From Antedon mediterranea (lineage: Eukaryota; Echinodermata; Crinoidea; Comatulida; Antedonidae), in NCBI RefSeq assembly GCF_964355755.1, contig NC_092674.1, positions 3,541,001-3,601,000 of the forward strand: DNA of 60,000 nucleotides, given 5' to 3'. The notes below the pieces were generated by a model. It did not search any database and was not told the origin of the DNA. It saw only the letters and a list, made by a program, of their open reading frames with translations. The position numbers were made by a program, and so were the translations under genes. Shown piece by piece: positions 47,401 to 55,900 of the stretch. Within the stretch, counting starts at the first letter, position 1. Every line of letters begins with the position of its first letter.

Positions 47401-50400
47401 TATATTACCTAGAATAACGTATGCTATCACAGTATGGGGTGCTACTTCTGCTACAAACTTAAACCGTATACATATTCTCCAGAAAAAAGCACTTAGAAAT
47501 ATTTGTCATGTTCATTTTATGCATCCTTCTCATCCACTTTTTATTTCAACCCAAACATTAAATATTTTTGACCTTTATACGAAACACACTGCTATATTTA
47601 TGTATCAATATAAACATAATCTATTACCTGAATCATTTAATAACTTATTTAGTACATCTGCCTCATTCCATAATTACTCAACTAGAAACAGGTCAAACTA
47701 CTGTCCACAACTAAAACGCACCAAAGTCGGACAGCAATGTATTTCCTACCAAGGAACACATATTTGGAACAATTTAACAGACTATATAAAACAATCCCCC
47801 ACTTTAAGTTTGTTTAAACAGAGATTAAAGCAATATTATAACAATAGAAATATTTAAGTTAAGTAAATCACATTATGTTATTTTGGTTTGTTCTTTTTGT
47901 TTGTACTAATTGTTTGATCTTTTTGTTAGGGTTACATGCTTAAAGCACTTGTGCTTATTTTGTATCCCATTCCATTATCTTATTATTTGTATTGTATTTG
48001 TATATGTTTTTATTTTGATTATGGAATAAAAATGTCGATGAATTGAATTGAATTAGTTTGACAAAAAAATGTGATGTGGCCAAATATGGTAGTGATATGT
48101 CCAAATATGGTAGTGATATGGCATCATTATGTCCATATATGGGCACATCACATACAGTTTTTATAGTATAGACAGAGCTTTACACAAATTAGAGGCTGGT
48201 GATAAGCATCAAGATTGGCATTGTTCTCAAATTTACTACTTTAACTATTATAGTTGTAAGTAGATACTAAAGAAAAATCATTAAATAGATCCAATTATTA
48301 AATTAAATCCAAATTGCTCTATTATATCATATCAATTATTTTAATGAGATTTTGATTTCAATATCATTTTACAACAAAGGTAGGTTTAAGGTGTATGAAT
48401 ATTACATTGCTTTATATGGACTGATTCTGAAGCAAATCAACAAGAGAAAAGACAAAAAAAATTTAAAAGAATAAACTGACCAGCAGCTGATGTATGACTA
48501 CAATCTTTAGCTAATAATTTGGTTTTTTACCTTATTTCAAATAACAAATTTGAGAATAAAAATATATTGTTTGTACTGTACATATAAACACATCACCTTA
48601 AAACCATGGAGGTAAACCCAAACCAAATTCATAAAACATTGCCTAAATTAAGAACATACAGATTAGACATACAGTACGTATAACTTAAAATAGTTTGAAA
48701 AAATTTAAAATGAAAAGAAAACTATTAGCTAGAACCTACCTTTCTCTTCCTGTGACTGTGAACAATAAATACAGAGCAAATGTTGCTACTTTTAATATAT
48801 AACGTCTGAACATACATCTCCCAAAAAAAGACAGGAAAAAAAAAACTGAGATCAGGAAGTTATTGAACGATTTGTACAAGACATACCGGTACCTTCACCT
48901 AACAGGTGAGAATAAAACACTTTACAGAGAAGGCTTGTAGAACCATCAAATAAACTAAAATTAAGCAGCATAAACAGTTGAAAATATCACTTGACAAGAG
49001 AACAATAAACAAGGTGTATTCCAGAGACCTATCAATAAGATCTTAAACAATGCTAAGAGATAATGTTTGTAAAAAACATAGTTCTTTAAAAAAACAGTAT
49101 TACAATGGAGACATTTCAAAAAAACGATGTAATTCAAAAATGGTATTACTCGACCAAGAACATTAAAAATACAATCATATTTATACTCCACGCCTTGTCT
49201 GAAGCTAAGACATGAGACATCTCAGGAGAATACCAAATTTTATGAGAATCAATCTTTTTAAAGTTACAGGCTAATTGCATGCAGAGTGTGACCCTGCCTT
49301 GAGGAGGTAAACTATCTGATGACATGGTGTACTATTTCACTCAAGTTTACCTATTTTGTACCACTTACCAGAAATTAAAAACGTATAATCATTCCATTTT
49401 ACTTCACAAGTCTGTAGCTATCTAATATTTTAACCAGAAATAAAACTGTAGATGTCAAGAAAGATACTCAGGTCAAAGTTGATAAAACCTTGATAAACAC
49501 TTTCAGTGATTATAGTTGGTGGTGTTGTCACGTTTCACTGACTTTTATAAACACATAAACTTAGCGATTTGGTTGGATTAAAGTTGATATTATTAACCTT
49601 TTACCATTGAAAATTAAACTAAACTCTTTTAAACTTTTTTTTAATTAAAACCGAGAAACGGAATGTGCATTCAATAAAGCATACCTTTGTTACCTTCTTT
49701 AAAAGAACATTTAAAACACTCTCTGAAAAGATTTAAAAGAGGACATGTTGGCAGAAATTAATGGGATATTCCAATTAGGCAATACATGATCATTACAACA
49801 TATTTCCTTTTAAACATTCCATCCCTTGGTAAACATTGACTTCCTTTAGTACAATGGAATTTCTTGGAATTATAAAATCTCTACTCTAAATATAGTAACT
49901 AATTGATATTTTTGACAAAATTAAAAAAGTACTCATGTACACTGGGCCCTTTTAGGTTTTATTTTCACATCACAGATGGCCCACTAAAAGGCCCCAGAGG
50001 TTTGGTTGATGGAGCTCTATGTTTGGTTATAATTGCATGGTACTGGTATTAAATGCCAAATTATATAAATGAAAAAAACATATAAACTGTCTTCATCGAT
50101 AGATAATGTTTCTTTCATATCAAAATGGATGATTCTACGAAATGACACAATTTTCATAAATAACAATTAGTGTTTTAAACACATTTATAATTTTATTTTA
50201 CTAAACAATTAACCATCAGAAAGAATTGTAAATATCGCCCTCTATATTTAAGTACGAGTAATCTTTTTAAATGGCCACATATTTTAATGATCCTACTGAA
50301 ATAACAAATAGTTTGTTTTGATATATATAACGAAGTAAAGTATTAATTATTTATTTATACAGGATTACACAATCAGGTAAAAGAAAAACCTGTTTTCCAT

Positions 50401-53400
50401 TGCAGTCCTGTCTAAATTTAGTTTTGTGAAAAAAATTAGATTGTATCTAGCTGTGAATGATCAGCAATTGTCGGGTAGGTTATTCCATATTTTAGCGCCT
50501 GTAACTTTGAACGACGAGTTATAAAAAAGATAACTACAAAATAGCACATCACTTTCACACACAGGGACAATACAAAAATACTTATTTAGATTTAAACAAA
50601 AAAAAACTCTTTTAAATCGTCCAATGTAAATTCCAATATGTGTGGAACTTCATTCAAAACTTCTATAATATTTGATGTAAAAAGTCTCCAACATTTCACA
50701 AAATACTTTATAACTGTTTTATACAAAAACCATGCTTTTATTTGGCCTGGGCATTTTTTCAAATTTAATTATGTGGTTAATAACAAATACCTGTTTTTGT
50801 TCTTTTTAACCAATGCTAAAATTTGAAATTTTTCTAAAAACTGGTACTACCACACACAACAATTCAGATTTTCAACAATAAAAACCACTGATGCAAAATG
50901 AACTGACGTATAAATTAGCCCCATAAATATTCATAAAATGTGGTTCCTTTGAAATACACAGATAGCGACGACACAACACACTCAACTAAGCACGCTGTTC
51001 TATTGAATATTTCATAAGCTTTAAGTGCTGCTAAGCCCATCATTGATAAAAGCTATCTAAGTCATCACCCATCACAATAGCATTTGTCTTTCCATTTTAC
51101 ATTCCAAAGTACAGCGTTGTTTCCTATTCGGTTTCACATTTAGAATGTAGAGTAAGTCGTTAAAAAGCAGTTGTATAAAAATATCTCAAATGTATAAATC
51201 AATTTTATTTTTATCATATATTTTACGTTAGAGTACATGTATATCTTCAATTAATGTTACCGAAAACAATTACATATTTTTTAAAATCATTTATCTCTAG
51301 TTCAAACATTCTTGTTTGCATGGTTTCAAAGCAAATTTTTTAAAATGTCTTTAATTCTCAGTTTTTTCTTAATACAATTTATATTTACCATGTTACTTAT
51401 ACAACACATTAACTACCACTTTTTCAATACAGTTTCATTAACAATAAACTTTTATTAAGTTTTTATATCTGAAAAATGTCAACAAATTCCCAGGACAAAT
51501 GACAGTCTATTTTAGTATTCACTGGAGTGTTTATGAGTTGTCATAGATACAGTGTCAAACACTGTGTAAACAGTGTAATGTAAACTGGAACGGTCTCTCT
51601 TGAGATATTCTACAAAGTAACTTTATCCCTACAATATTTTTATTATGTCATACTTGATTCATAATGGTGTGAAAGCACTTGTTCCAAAAGTCAATACTGA
51701 CAATTTAAAATGGATTTCTGGCGGTAGAATTTTATTTATAGGGTCGAGTAAATTAGTGTTTTGAGGCACCCTTACAACCCACCAACCATTGCCACCCACA
51801 CAAACTCCTAAAATCTAACCTCAAACAAAAGCTAACCTCACAATGCAAATTATAACCAAAACTGAAGCAAAATTGGGGTGACAAATTGTTTGTAACACTA
51901 GATGTGCAAACTTAACTGAATTTTATAACCATGAACCTAACTCAACTAAATAAACAAATAAATATACAGTAGGCTGAAATAATTTATCAGTTTCAGAATA
52001 ATATCAACAGCATCACTCAAAATATGCTATTTTAAAATAAGTAACTTAAAAATAAGTAATAATAATGTTGTGTAGGCTAAGTCTGAGCTGAATAAAATAA
52101 GATAATGATACGCTGTAAATTTTACTTGTTACAATAAAGTATATTGATGTAAATACATACTAAATTGTAGGAAAACTATTTCCACATTTGGTAAAACACA
52201 TGTGAAACTGACGATCACTACCAAAACTAAGGGTCTTTCCCACATGGTCTAATGACAATTGTTGGGTTTCAGGAGGAGCTTCAACCATGGAGGTAAAAAA
52301 TAATGCTTTAACCACATAAGTGTCTAAAGTTTAAGAAATTAATGCCGACTAAAGAACCCCTTTCTTACCTGCTGCAATTGATTTTGTTTCATCCACTGGT
52401 TAACATAGTTGTCATCTTCCGTTATCAAGACTTCCTCGGTCATTTCAGCATCATCAGTACTACTACTACTATCAGTAGATACGTTTGATGGTGTATACCC
52501 TCCCCTATGCCAGTTATCTAGAGGCATGGTACCTGGATAATTTGATACATCTGACATTCTCCGCAGATCTCCGTATCCCATAAATCTCCTTAATTCCTTT
52601 TGCCGTTGTCTTTCCTCCAACACATCTTCAACGATGCTCACCAGATCATTCTGGTCGGTTAGAAGACTACAACTATTGTCAACCATCTTTGTTTTAGTTT
52701 CCTTTTTATTATCCAATCCGCTGACACCATCGAGTATCTTCCTTTGTCCCATCTTTAATTCGCGGATATCCAACATCATAAAGTCTAAGCAAATTTGCAG
52801 TTTTGCTAAATCAAGAGTCGATTTTGCTTGTTCTGTGTTCATTCTTTCAATTGCTGAAACAACATCAACAATTTTATTCAGGACCGTAATTGCGGATTCA
52901 TTTTGGTTGTTAGATGCATGATGTCCTTTTGAATCAGATTGACTATTTCTAGAATTATGTCGGTAATCCTTTCTGCTGGACTGATTGTCATACTGACTCT
53001 CTTCATCATCTTCACCTTCTACTTCATATATTGTATTTTTGTATTCTTCTTGATCATATAAATTTTGACCATTAACTTCAGACTTTGATGATGAACTTCT
53101 CTTCATGGATGTTTTAAAACGGTTTAAATTGTCTCTTGACATACCAAGATGGTCAAAACTTCCAAACGTTTCATCTTCCATTTCATCCCACGAGAGATTG
53201 CAATCATCATCCTCCCAAATACTTGGCTCAGAATAACCATCACTTGAACTGCACAGTTCTGCGTCAGCAGCATCTTTATCTGGTGTACCTTCTTTAGACA
53301 TTGTTCCATCTGACTCACCAGCAGTATCCTCTTCGTTGATATCGTACTCAGAATTATTTTCTATGTCATGTTCATCAGTCTTTAATTTATTTTTGTTTGT

Positions 53401-54219
53401 GTTGCTATGTTCCACTTTGTTATCGGTGTCAATGTTGTCTACCTCATGTTCACTACTGTGGAGATCAGCAAGTGGAACCGACAAGCTTTCAAGGTCAGAA
53501 TCAAAAGCGTAACTTTGTCGGTTTGAAAAAGATTCCATAAGTAGTTCAAATGTGGAATTTGCTCTTTCTGCTTCTGGAAGCTTCCAATTTGGAACATTTA
53601 TAGATTCTGCGCAAGTTTTTAAATGTTCAAGACTCTTTTCAAGAACGTCCTGGAATTCTGCTGTAGATTGAGGTCTAGAATTAGCTATCCTTAGTAAATT
53701 CTGCCGCATTTCTTCATCCTTTGTATTACAACATTGAGTAGGCCTATAACTTTTCCCTGAGTTGATTGTAATTTCAGGTTTGCGTTTATCTTGAGTTATC
53801 ACTGTTTTCTTCATATCGGTTTTTAAATGTGTAGCAGGCACATCACATTCTTTCTTACAATGTATTCCGTCAGAAGTTGATGCATTATCATTGCTTTCTA
53901 AAAGATCATAACTCCTGTATGTGACTTCAGGATACTTATTTCCATTAGATTTTCTGCTGCCTTCTGAGCATAACACAGGTTTAGGTTTAAAACTGTTTTC
54001 AGTTTCATGGTATTCGGTGGTATGTCTATTACTTTCATTATAAAGAGTATTGCTAACCTTGAAATTATTTTCCTCCTTTGTTTTCACAGTTGTTGATTTC
54101 TCATTTGCAGTTTGATTTAAATAATCTAAACTTTCAGAAACAATTTCATCCAATTGTTTTCGTAGTTCATCAGATTCAGGAGGTGGCCTTTTGCGAAAGT
54201 GTTTGAAATATGCCATCAT
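29246..54219 (-). CDS. ARHGEF4/SPATA13-like: Asef-family Rho guanine-nucleotide exchange factor (SH3-DH-PH), 17 coding exons, 1957 aa
   Basis: Coding exons, 5' to 3' on the minus strand: 54219-52369, 39970-38369, 37229-37085, 35804-35523, 35345-35095, 34510-34384, 33995-33904, 33490-33311, 32789-32598, 32330-32151, 31905-31801, 31570-31313, 30978-30847, 30276-30192, 30035-29895, 29743-29660, 29412-29246. All introns read GT-AG, phases agree and the sum is 5874 nt (1957 codons plus TAA). Domains: low-complexity acidic and serine-rich N-terminal half (1-1450), SH3 about 1456-1508, DH about 1545-1730, PH about 1765-1885. Family members activate Rac1/Cdc42 and are autoinhibited by SH3-DH contact; vertebrate Asef proteins are released by APC binding. 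[20 protein letters not shown] and [19 protein letters not shown] place it in the ARHGEF4/SPATA13/ARHGEF9 group; which vertebrate paralogue it matches cannot be decided here. Exon 1 is preceded by an in-frame TGA. Shorter isoforms from internal promoters are possible. Confidence 0.93.
29660..29743 (-). CDS. ARHGEF4/SPATA13-like: RhoGEF coding exon 16
   Basis: 84 nt: [20 protein letters not shown]... C-terminal extension after PH; Asef relatives have a similar helix here. Acceptor TTTTTTAG, donor ACAT/GTAAGA. Confidence 0.88.
29895..30035 (-). CDS. ARHGEF4/SPATA13-like: RhoGEF coding exon 15 (end of PH)
   Basis: 141 nt: [20 protein letters not shown], then [15 protein letters not shown], the C-terminal PH helix with its invariant tryptophan. 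Donor AGGG/GTAGGT. Confidence 0.94.
30192..30276 (-). CDS. ARHGEF4/SPATA13-like: RhoGEF coding exon 14 (PH)
   Basis: 85 nt: [20 protein letters not shown]..., middle strands of PH. Acceptor TTTATAG, donor AAAG/GTATAC. Confidence 0.92.
30366..30748. mobile_element. Inverted-repeat element, about 380 bp, in RhoGEF intron 13
   Basis: About 75-80-bp imperfect terminal inverted repeats: GTGACGTCACAATGATAGAG and GGGCGCTGCATGGTTGCTAG on the left, their complements near 30675-30740 on the right (CTAGCAACCACGCAGCGCC, AGACGTCAGCAC). A CRE-like TGACGTCA lies near each outer end. The element makes up two thirds of this 570-bp intron between PH-coding exons. No protein encoded. Confidence 0.8.
30847..30978 (-). 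CDS. ARHGEF4/SPATA13-like: RhoGEF coding exon 13 (PH)
   Basis: 132 nt, residues 1756-1799: [17 protein letters not shown], then [16 protein letters not shown], the first strands of the PH domain. Donor AGA/GTAAGT. Confidence 0.94.
31313..31570 (-). CDS. ARHGEF4/SPATA13-like: RhoGEF coding exon 12 (DH catalytic helix)
   Basis: 258 nt, residues 1670-1755: [20 protein letters not shown] then [18 protein letters not shown], the DH conserved region 3 that contacts the GTPase, and the C-terminal helix up to IEGWE. Donor GAG/GTATGC. Confidence 0.96.
31645..31783. mobile_element. GCTCTGTCTACAC MITE (RhoGEF intron 11)
   Basis: GTTGTCTACACTATCAAACT at the left and AGTTTGATAGTGTAGACAGA at the right; occupies about 140 of the 230 bp of an intron inside the DH domain. 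Confidence 0.88.
31801..31905 (-). CDS. ARHGEF4/SPATA13-like: RhoGEF coding exon 11 (DH)
   Basis: 105 nt, residues 1635-1669: [20 protein letters not shown] then [11 protein letters not shown] longer open frame across the same bases is a different frame and not real; the one given matches DH conserved region 2 (Y..YC.NH). A MITE lies 17 bases into the following intron. Confidence 0.92.
32151..32330 (-). CDS. ARHGEF4/SPATA13-like: RhoGEF coding exon 10 (DH)
   Basis: 180 nt, residues 1575-1634: [16 protein letters not shown], then [17 protein letters not shown], the helix after conserved region 1, and IGSCFLRY. Acceptor TTTGTAG, donor TAT/GTAGGT. Confidence 0.94.
32598..32789 (-). CDS. ARHGEF4/SPATA13-like: RhoGEF coding exon 9 (start of DH)
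   Basis: 192 nt, residues 1511-1574. Linker IRVNQSE, as in Asef, then the first DH helix [20 protein letters not shown] (conserved region 1). Donor GAG/GTGAGG. Confidence 0.94.
33311..33490 (-). CDS. ARHGEF4/SPATA13-like: RhoGEF coding exon 8 (SH3 domain)
   Basis: 180 nt, residues 1451-1510, an SH3 domain in one exon: the ALWDH strand (ALYDY equivalent), FKAGDVI, the double-tryptophan EWWWGEV and the closing WFPASFVR. In Asef the SH3 packs on the DH domain for autoinhibition. The exon begins with an ATG just after the acceptor, so it could start a short isoform. Confidence 0.95.
33904..33995 (-). CDS. ARHGEF4/SPATA13-like: RhoGEF coding exon 7
   Basis: 92 nt, about residues 1420-1450, histidine-rich ([20 protein letters not shown]). 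Acceptor TCCTTAG/GC, donor AAT/GTGAGT. Directly precedes the SH3 exon in phase 0. Confidence 0.82.
34043..34188. mobile_element. GCTCTGTCTACAC MITE (RhoGEF intron 6)
   Basis: TAAAGCTCTGTCTACAATAT to GATAGTGTAGACAGAGCTTA, interior GTGATGTGCCCAAAT and ATGGGCACATCAC inverted. About 145 bp, 48 bases upstream of exon 7 in plus-strand coordinates. Confidence 0.9.
34384..34510 (-). CDS. ARHGEF4/SPATA13-like: RhoGEF coding exon 6
   Basis: 127 nt, residues 1378-1419 plus one base ([20 protein letters not shown]...). In vertebrate Asef proteins the APC-binding region precedes the SH3; this exon and the next are in that position, but I cannot confirm the motif. Donor AATG/GTAAGT. Confidence 0.8.
34675..35020. 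repeat. 20-bp minisatellite (RhoGEF intron 5)
   Basis: About 17 diverged units of TATGTGACAATCATACAGTA, with single-base and length variants. The array ends about 75 bp from the donor of exon 5. Confidence 0.85.
35095..35345 (-). CDS. ARHGEF4/SPATA13-like: RhoGEF coding exon 5
   Basis: 251 nt, to residue 1377. Continues the helix from exon 4 ([16 protein letters not shown]) and then a polar linker ending TPPRTRK. Donor AAG/GTAGAT, acceptor CCTGCAG/CT. Confidence 0.82.
35523..35804 (-). CDS. ARHGEF4/SPATA13-like: RhoGEF coding exon 4
   Basis: 282 nt, about residues 1200-1293. A proline/arginine-rich stretch ([20 protein letters not shown]) could be an SH3 ligand, followed by an alanine-rich charged helix ([19 protein letters not shown]). 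The donor AAAG/GTTGAA is weak, but it is the site that keeps frame with exon 5. Confidence 0.8.
37085..37229 (-). CDS. ARHGEF4/SPATA13-like: RhoGEF coding exon 3
   Basis: 145 nt, serine-rich ([15 protein letters not shown]...), residues 1152-1199 plus one base. Acceptor TTTTTCAG/GGT, donor ACAG/GTACGG. Confidence 0.8.
37434..37640. mobile_element. Probable foldback element (RhoGEF intron 2)
   Basis: GTTTACACTAGCAAACTTTT on the left is an imperfect inverse of AAATTTGCTAGTGCAGAC on the right. The interior repeats CAAGTTTGTAGA twice next to CTACACACTAGAAAA. Single copy in the window. Confidence 0.6.
38369..39970 (-). CDS. ARHGEF4/SPATA13-like: RhoGEF coding exon 2 (giant, Ser/Arg-rich)
   Basis: 1602 nt, residues 618-1151, phase 0 at both ends, acceptor CTTTGTAG/ACG, donor GAG/GTGAGA. 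Rich in S, R and basophilic kinase-like motifs (RRxSxS, RSRS). A duplicated element, ITKSxSLQRFGxG, occurs twice 29 residues apart near residues 1040 and 1070. No globular domain recognised. It joins in frame to exon 3, which leads into the SH3-DH-PH core. Confidence 0.85.
41745..41985 (-). mobile_element. CR1/L2-like retrotransposon 3' relic (minus strand)
   Basis: The minus strand reads [20 protein letters not shown], the typical end of a CR1/L2 reverse-transcriptase frame, then stops and a tail GCGCTATATAAGATTGAACT followed by TATTATTATT. Decayed by stop codons. Confidence 0.7.
43486..43621. mobile_element. GCTCTGTCTACAC MITE (RhoGEF intron 1)
   Basis: Near-complete: TAAAGCTCTGTTTACACTAT to GATAGTGTAGACAGAGCTTA, with both inner arms GTGATGTGCCCATATATGG and TATTTGGGCACATCACAC. 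Confidence 0.9.
44494..45415. repeat. Perfect 32-bp minisatellite, 29 copies (RhoGEF intron 1)
   Basis: Unit CATCTTGTATGTCACCATCT + ATCATGTCATGT. All copies appear identical by eye, from the first CATCTTG at 44498 to the last at 45394. Because 32 is not a multiple of three and the unit lacks stops, all three + frames stay open for about 320-350 codons; these are not genes. Confidence 0.97.
45908..45943. repeat. 36-bp perfect palindrome
   Basis: ATATTAGAGTTTTCTAGA then its exact inverse TCTAGAAAACTCTAATAT, no loop. Partial copies of GTTTTCTAGA and TCTAGAAAA lie within 60 bp on both sides. Confidence 0.95.
45983..46203. mobile_element. Foldback MITE, GAGCGGTAA-type, copy 2
   Basis: Right end TTACCGTTACCGCTCGTCTG then GTGTAAATTGCCC matches the TBC1D24 intron 2 copy. 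The left end (GGTGTATTTATACAGACTAC) is diverged. The shared interior word CCTGAGC is present in both. Confidence 0.6.
46670..48054 (+). mobile_element. 5'-truncated CR1/L2-like non-LTR retrotransposon with open reverse-transcriptase frame
   Basis: An open frame runs from at least 46689 to the TAA ending at 47857. It starts inside the reverse-transcriptase domain with [20 protein letters not shown], then [20 protein letters not shown], the catalytic YADD at 47024-47035, [12 protein letters not shown], and a C-terminal region with [13 protein letters not shown] and [14 protein letters not shown], as in CR1/L2-group elements. The 3' UTR (47858-48040) ends in a GAATTGAATTGAATT microsatellite, the usual terminal repeat type. 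The endonuclease domain is missing (5' truncation). The lack of stops over nearly 400 codons suggests a recent insertion. Same direction as TBC1D24, opposite to the host RhoGEF gene. Confidence 0.88.
48055..48182. mobile_element. GCTCTGTCTACAC MITE, left end missing
   Basis: Begins TAGTTTGACAAAAAAATGTG directly at the retrotransposon tail, contains two copies of CCAAATATGGTAGTGATATG, and ends GTATAGACAGAGCTTTA. Confidence 0.85.
48183..52368. other. RhoGEF intron 1, 5' part
   Basis: No exon or gene supported. AT-rich. The only structure I recognise is a retrotransposon relic at about 50430-50540. Confidence 0.45.
50430..50540 (-). mobile_element. CR1/L2-like 3' relic (minus strand)
   Basis: The minus strand reads [16 protein letters not shown] then a stop, matching the conserved (A/G)xxxWNxLP terminal block of these elements seen at 41.9 kb and 5.1 kb. 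Confidence 0.6.
52369..54219 (-). CDS. ARHGEF4/SPATA13-like: RhoGEF coding exon 1 (giant, disordered N terminus)
   Basis: 1851 nt, residues 1-617. Start [20 protein letters not shown]; two consecutive ATGs at 54219 and 54216, with in-frame TGA 15-17 bases upstream. Residues about 180-225 form a conserved-looking helical segment ([14 protein letters not shown], then NVPNWKLPE). Residues about 245-405 are strongly acidic. About 440-505 looks like an amphipathic or coiled-coil region ([15 protein letters not shown]...). Ends NQLQQ at donor CAG/GTAAGA. I do not recognise a named domain in this exon; membership of this gene rests on the open frame, the good donor and phase 0 agreement with exon 2. 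Confidence 0.8.
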
Positions 54220-55420
54220 TTTGAAATTCAAACATCAGTGACTCAAAATATATTTAAAAATTGACAAATAATTACTGAAATTTTGCGAATAATTTCCAGA
54301 AAATCCATGAATATATCCTCCTTCCAATATCAAAACAGGAAACAAAACGTGTAAGTACATTACCAAACAAATTCAGATGGAACTTAGATGCAAGAAACTG
54401 TATAAATACACTGGTTCTTGTGTATTATGCTGTACTGTTATACCCTGTATAACAACAAACGTTGTCGGTCTTGACATAAAATTTAATCAGCCTATGTTTT
54501 AAAGTGTCAGTCCTCATGATTTATTACGATGCTTAGAAACAGCCTATCACCTTTGCACTGCAATGAAACTCCAATTTTAACAACCATTATGTCACACTTC
54601 ATAAATTATAACTTGAAAATGATAAAAGATTCAGTTCACATGATGATACAATTGCCTTGGATGTTGATGAATATAAGTTATCTTGAAGCATAGATACTAT
54701 AGTACTGGAAGAAACCTTATGATATCACTGTTATTTCATTTTAAAATAAAATGAAAACTAATCCAATCTAGTACTGTTGAGATGCATCTGATGTCCACAT
54801 TTGAGGTCTGTTCAAACTGAGAAATTTGATTTCAAGATTTTAAAACATTCAAATATAAGTACCTATTGTCAGAAATAATTACCTCAAAACAAAGAAATTT
54901 CAAAATGAACTTGCTGGTACTGAAATTAGCATAAACTCAATGACGACAAATTAATGAATTTCCAAAAATACAAAAGATTTTGTAAATAGCCGAGTTTTTA
55001 TTTGAGCTGTACTTCCAAAGATCAACGTAGACAATCATTTACTGTTCATCAAAAACAAATCCTGAAATTTCTCACTAAACACAACACAACAGATAAATCC
55101 ACTTATTCATGAATACTTTGCTATAATCAATTGTAAAGATTTCCTCTTTTTAGACAGATCAACTCTTCGCGTCAACACAAATGAATAAACTAAACTAATC
55201 CAAAAAGAATAAACAATTGGACTTGCCTACCCGCCAAACATAGGATTTTCACTGGATAGCAGTCAAGATCTTTAGAATTATTTTGCAAGTTCCTTTGAAA
55301 GGGATTCTCTCATGCTTACGTACACCCCCAGACATCCATGAGCGCTCAAGCATAATAGGAGAAATTTATGTGAATGTTCGGATACGTACAAATAAGCTAG
55401 GCATTCAGGACAACAACCAA
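54220..55420. other. Upstream of the RhoGEF start codon
   Basis: Presumed 5' UTR and/or promoter or further intron. An in-frame TGA lies just upstream of the ATG. No TATA box, CpG island or non-coding exon could be identified. Confidence 0.35.
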
Positions 55421-55423
55421 TTA

Positions 55424-55900
55424 AAATGACAGCATCTTAACTGGATTTTCCAATGAAACAAACTGCAGTAATGGATACAATTACTTCAGTAAAAATTTGA
55501 TAATTATAATAATAAATTTCAATATTAAAAACACAATTTGGTACATTAAATTATTTACGATACAAGAATACATTCAATACAATTTAATATATTAAATATT
55601 TATGGTACTGTATTTACATTCAACTTTAACATAAAATGACAGCATCTTGACTGGATTTTCCAATGAAACAAACTGCAGTAATGGATATTACTTCAGTAAA
55701 ATAATAATAATGATAATAAAATAAAAAAAATTCAATATTAAAAAACACAATAATATGTTAAACACAATTGGATATATTAAAAATTCATGACATTTATGTT
55801 CGACTAACATAAAATGACAGCATCTTTACTGGATTTTCCCATGAAACAAACTGGAATAATGGATATTACTTCAGTAAAAATGTGGTAATATAATAATAAT
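55424..55900. repeat. Three diverged direct repeats, period about 180-210 bp
   Basis: TAAAATGACAGCATCTT + ACTGGATTTTCCAATGAAAC + AAACTGCAGTAATGGATA occurs at about 55424, 55631 and 55811, each followed by an A/T-rich spacer containing TTCAATAT. Confidence 0.85.
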
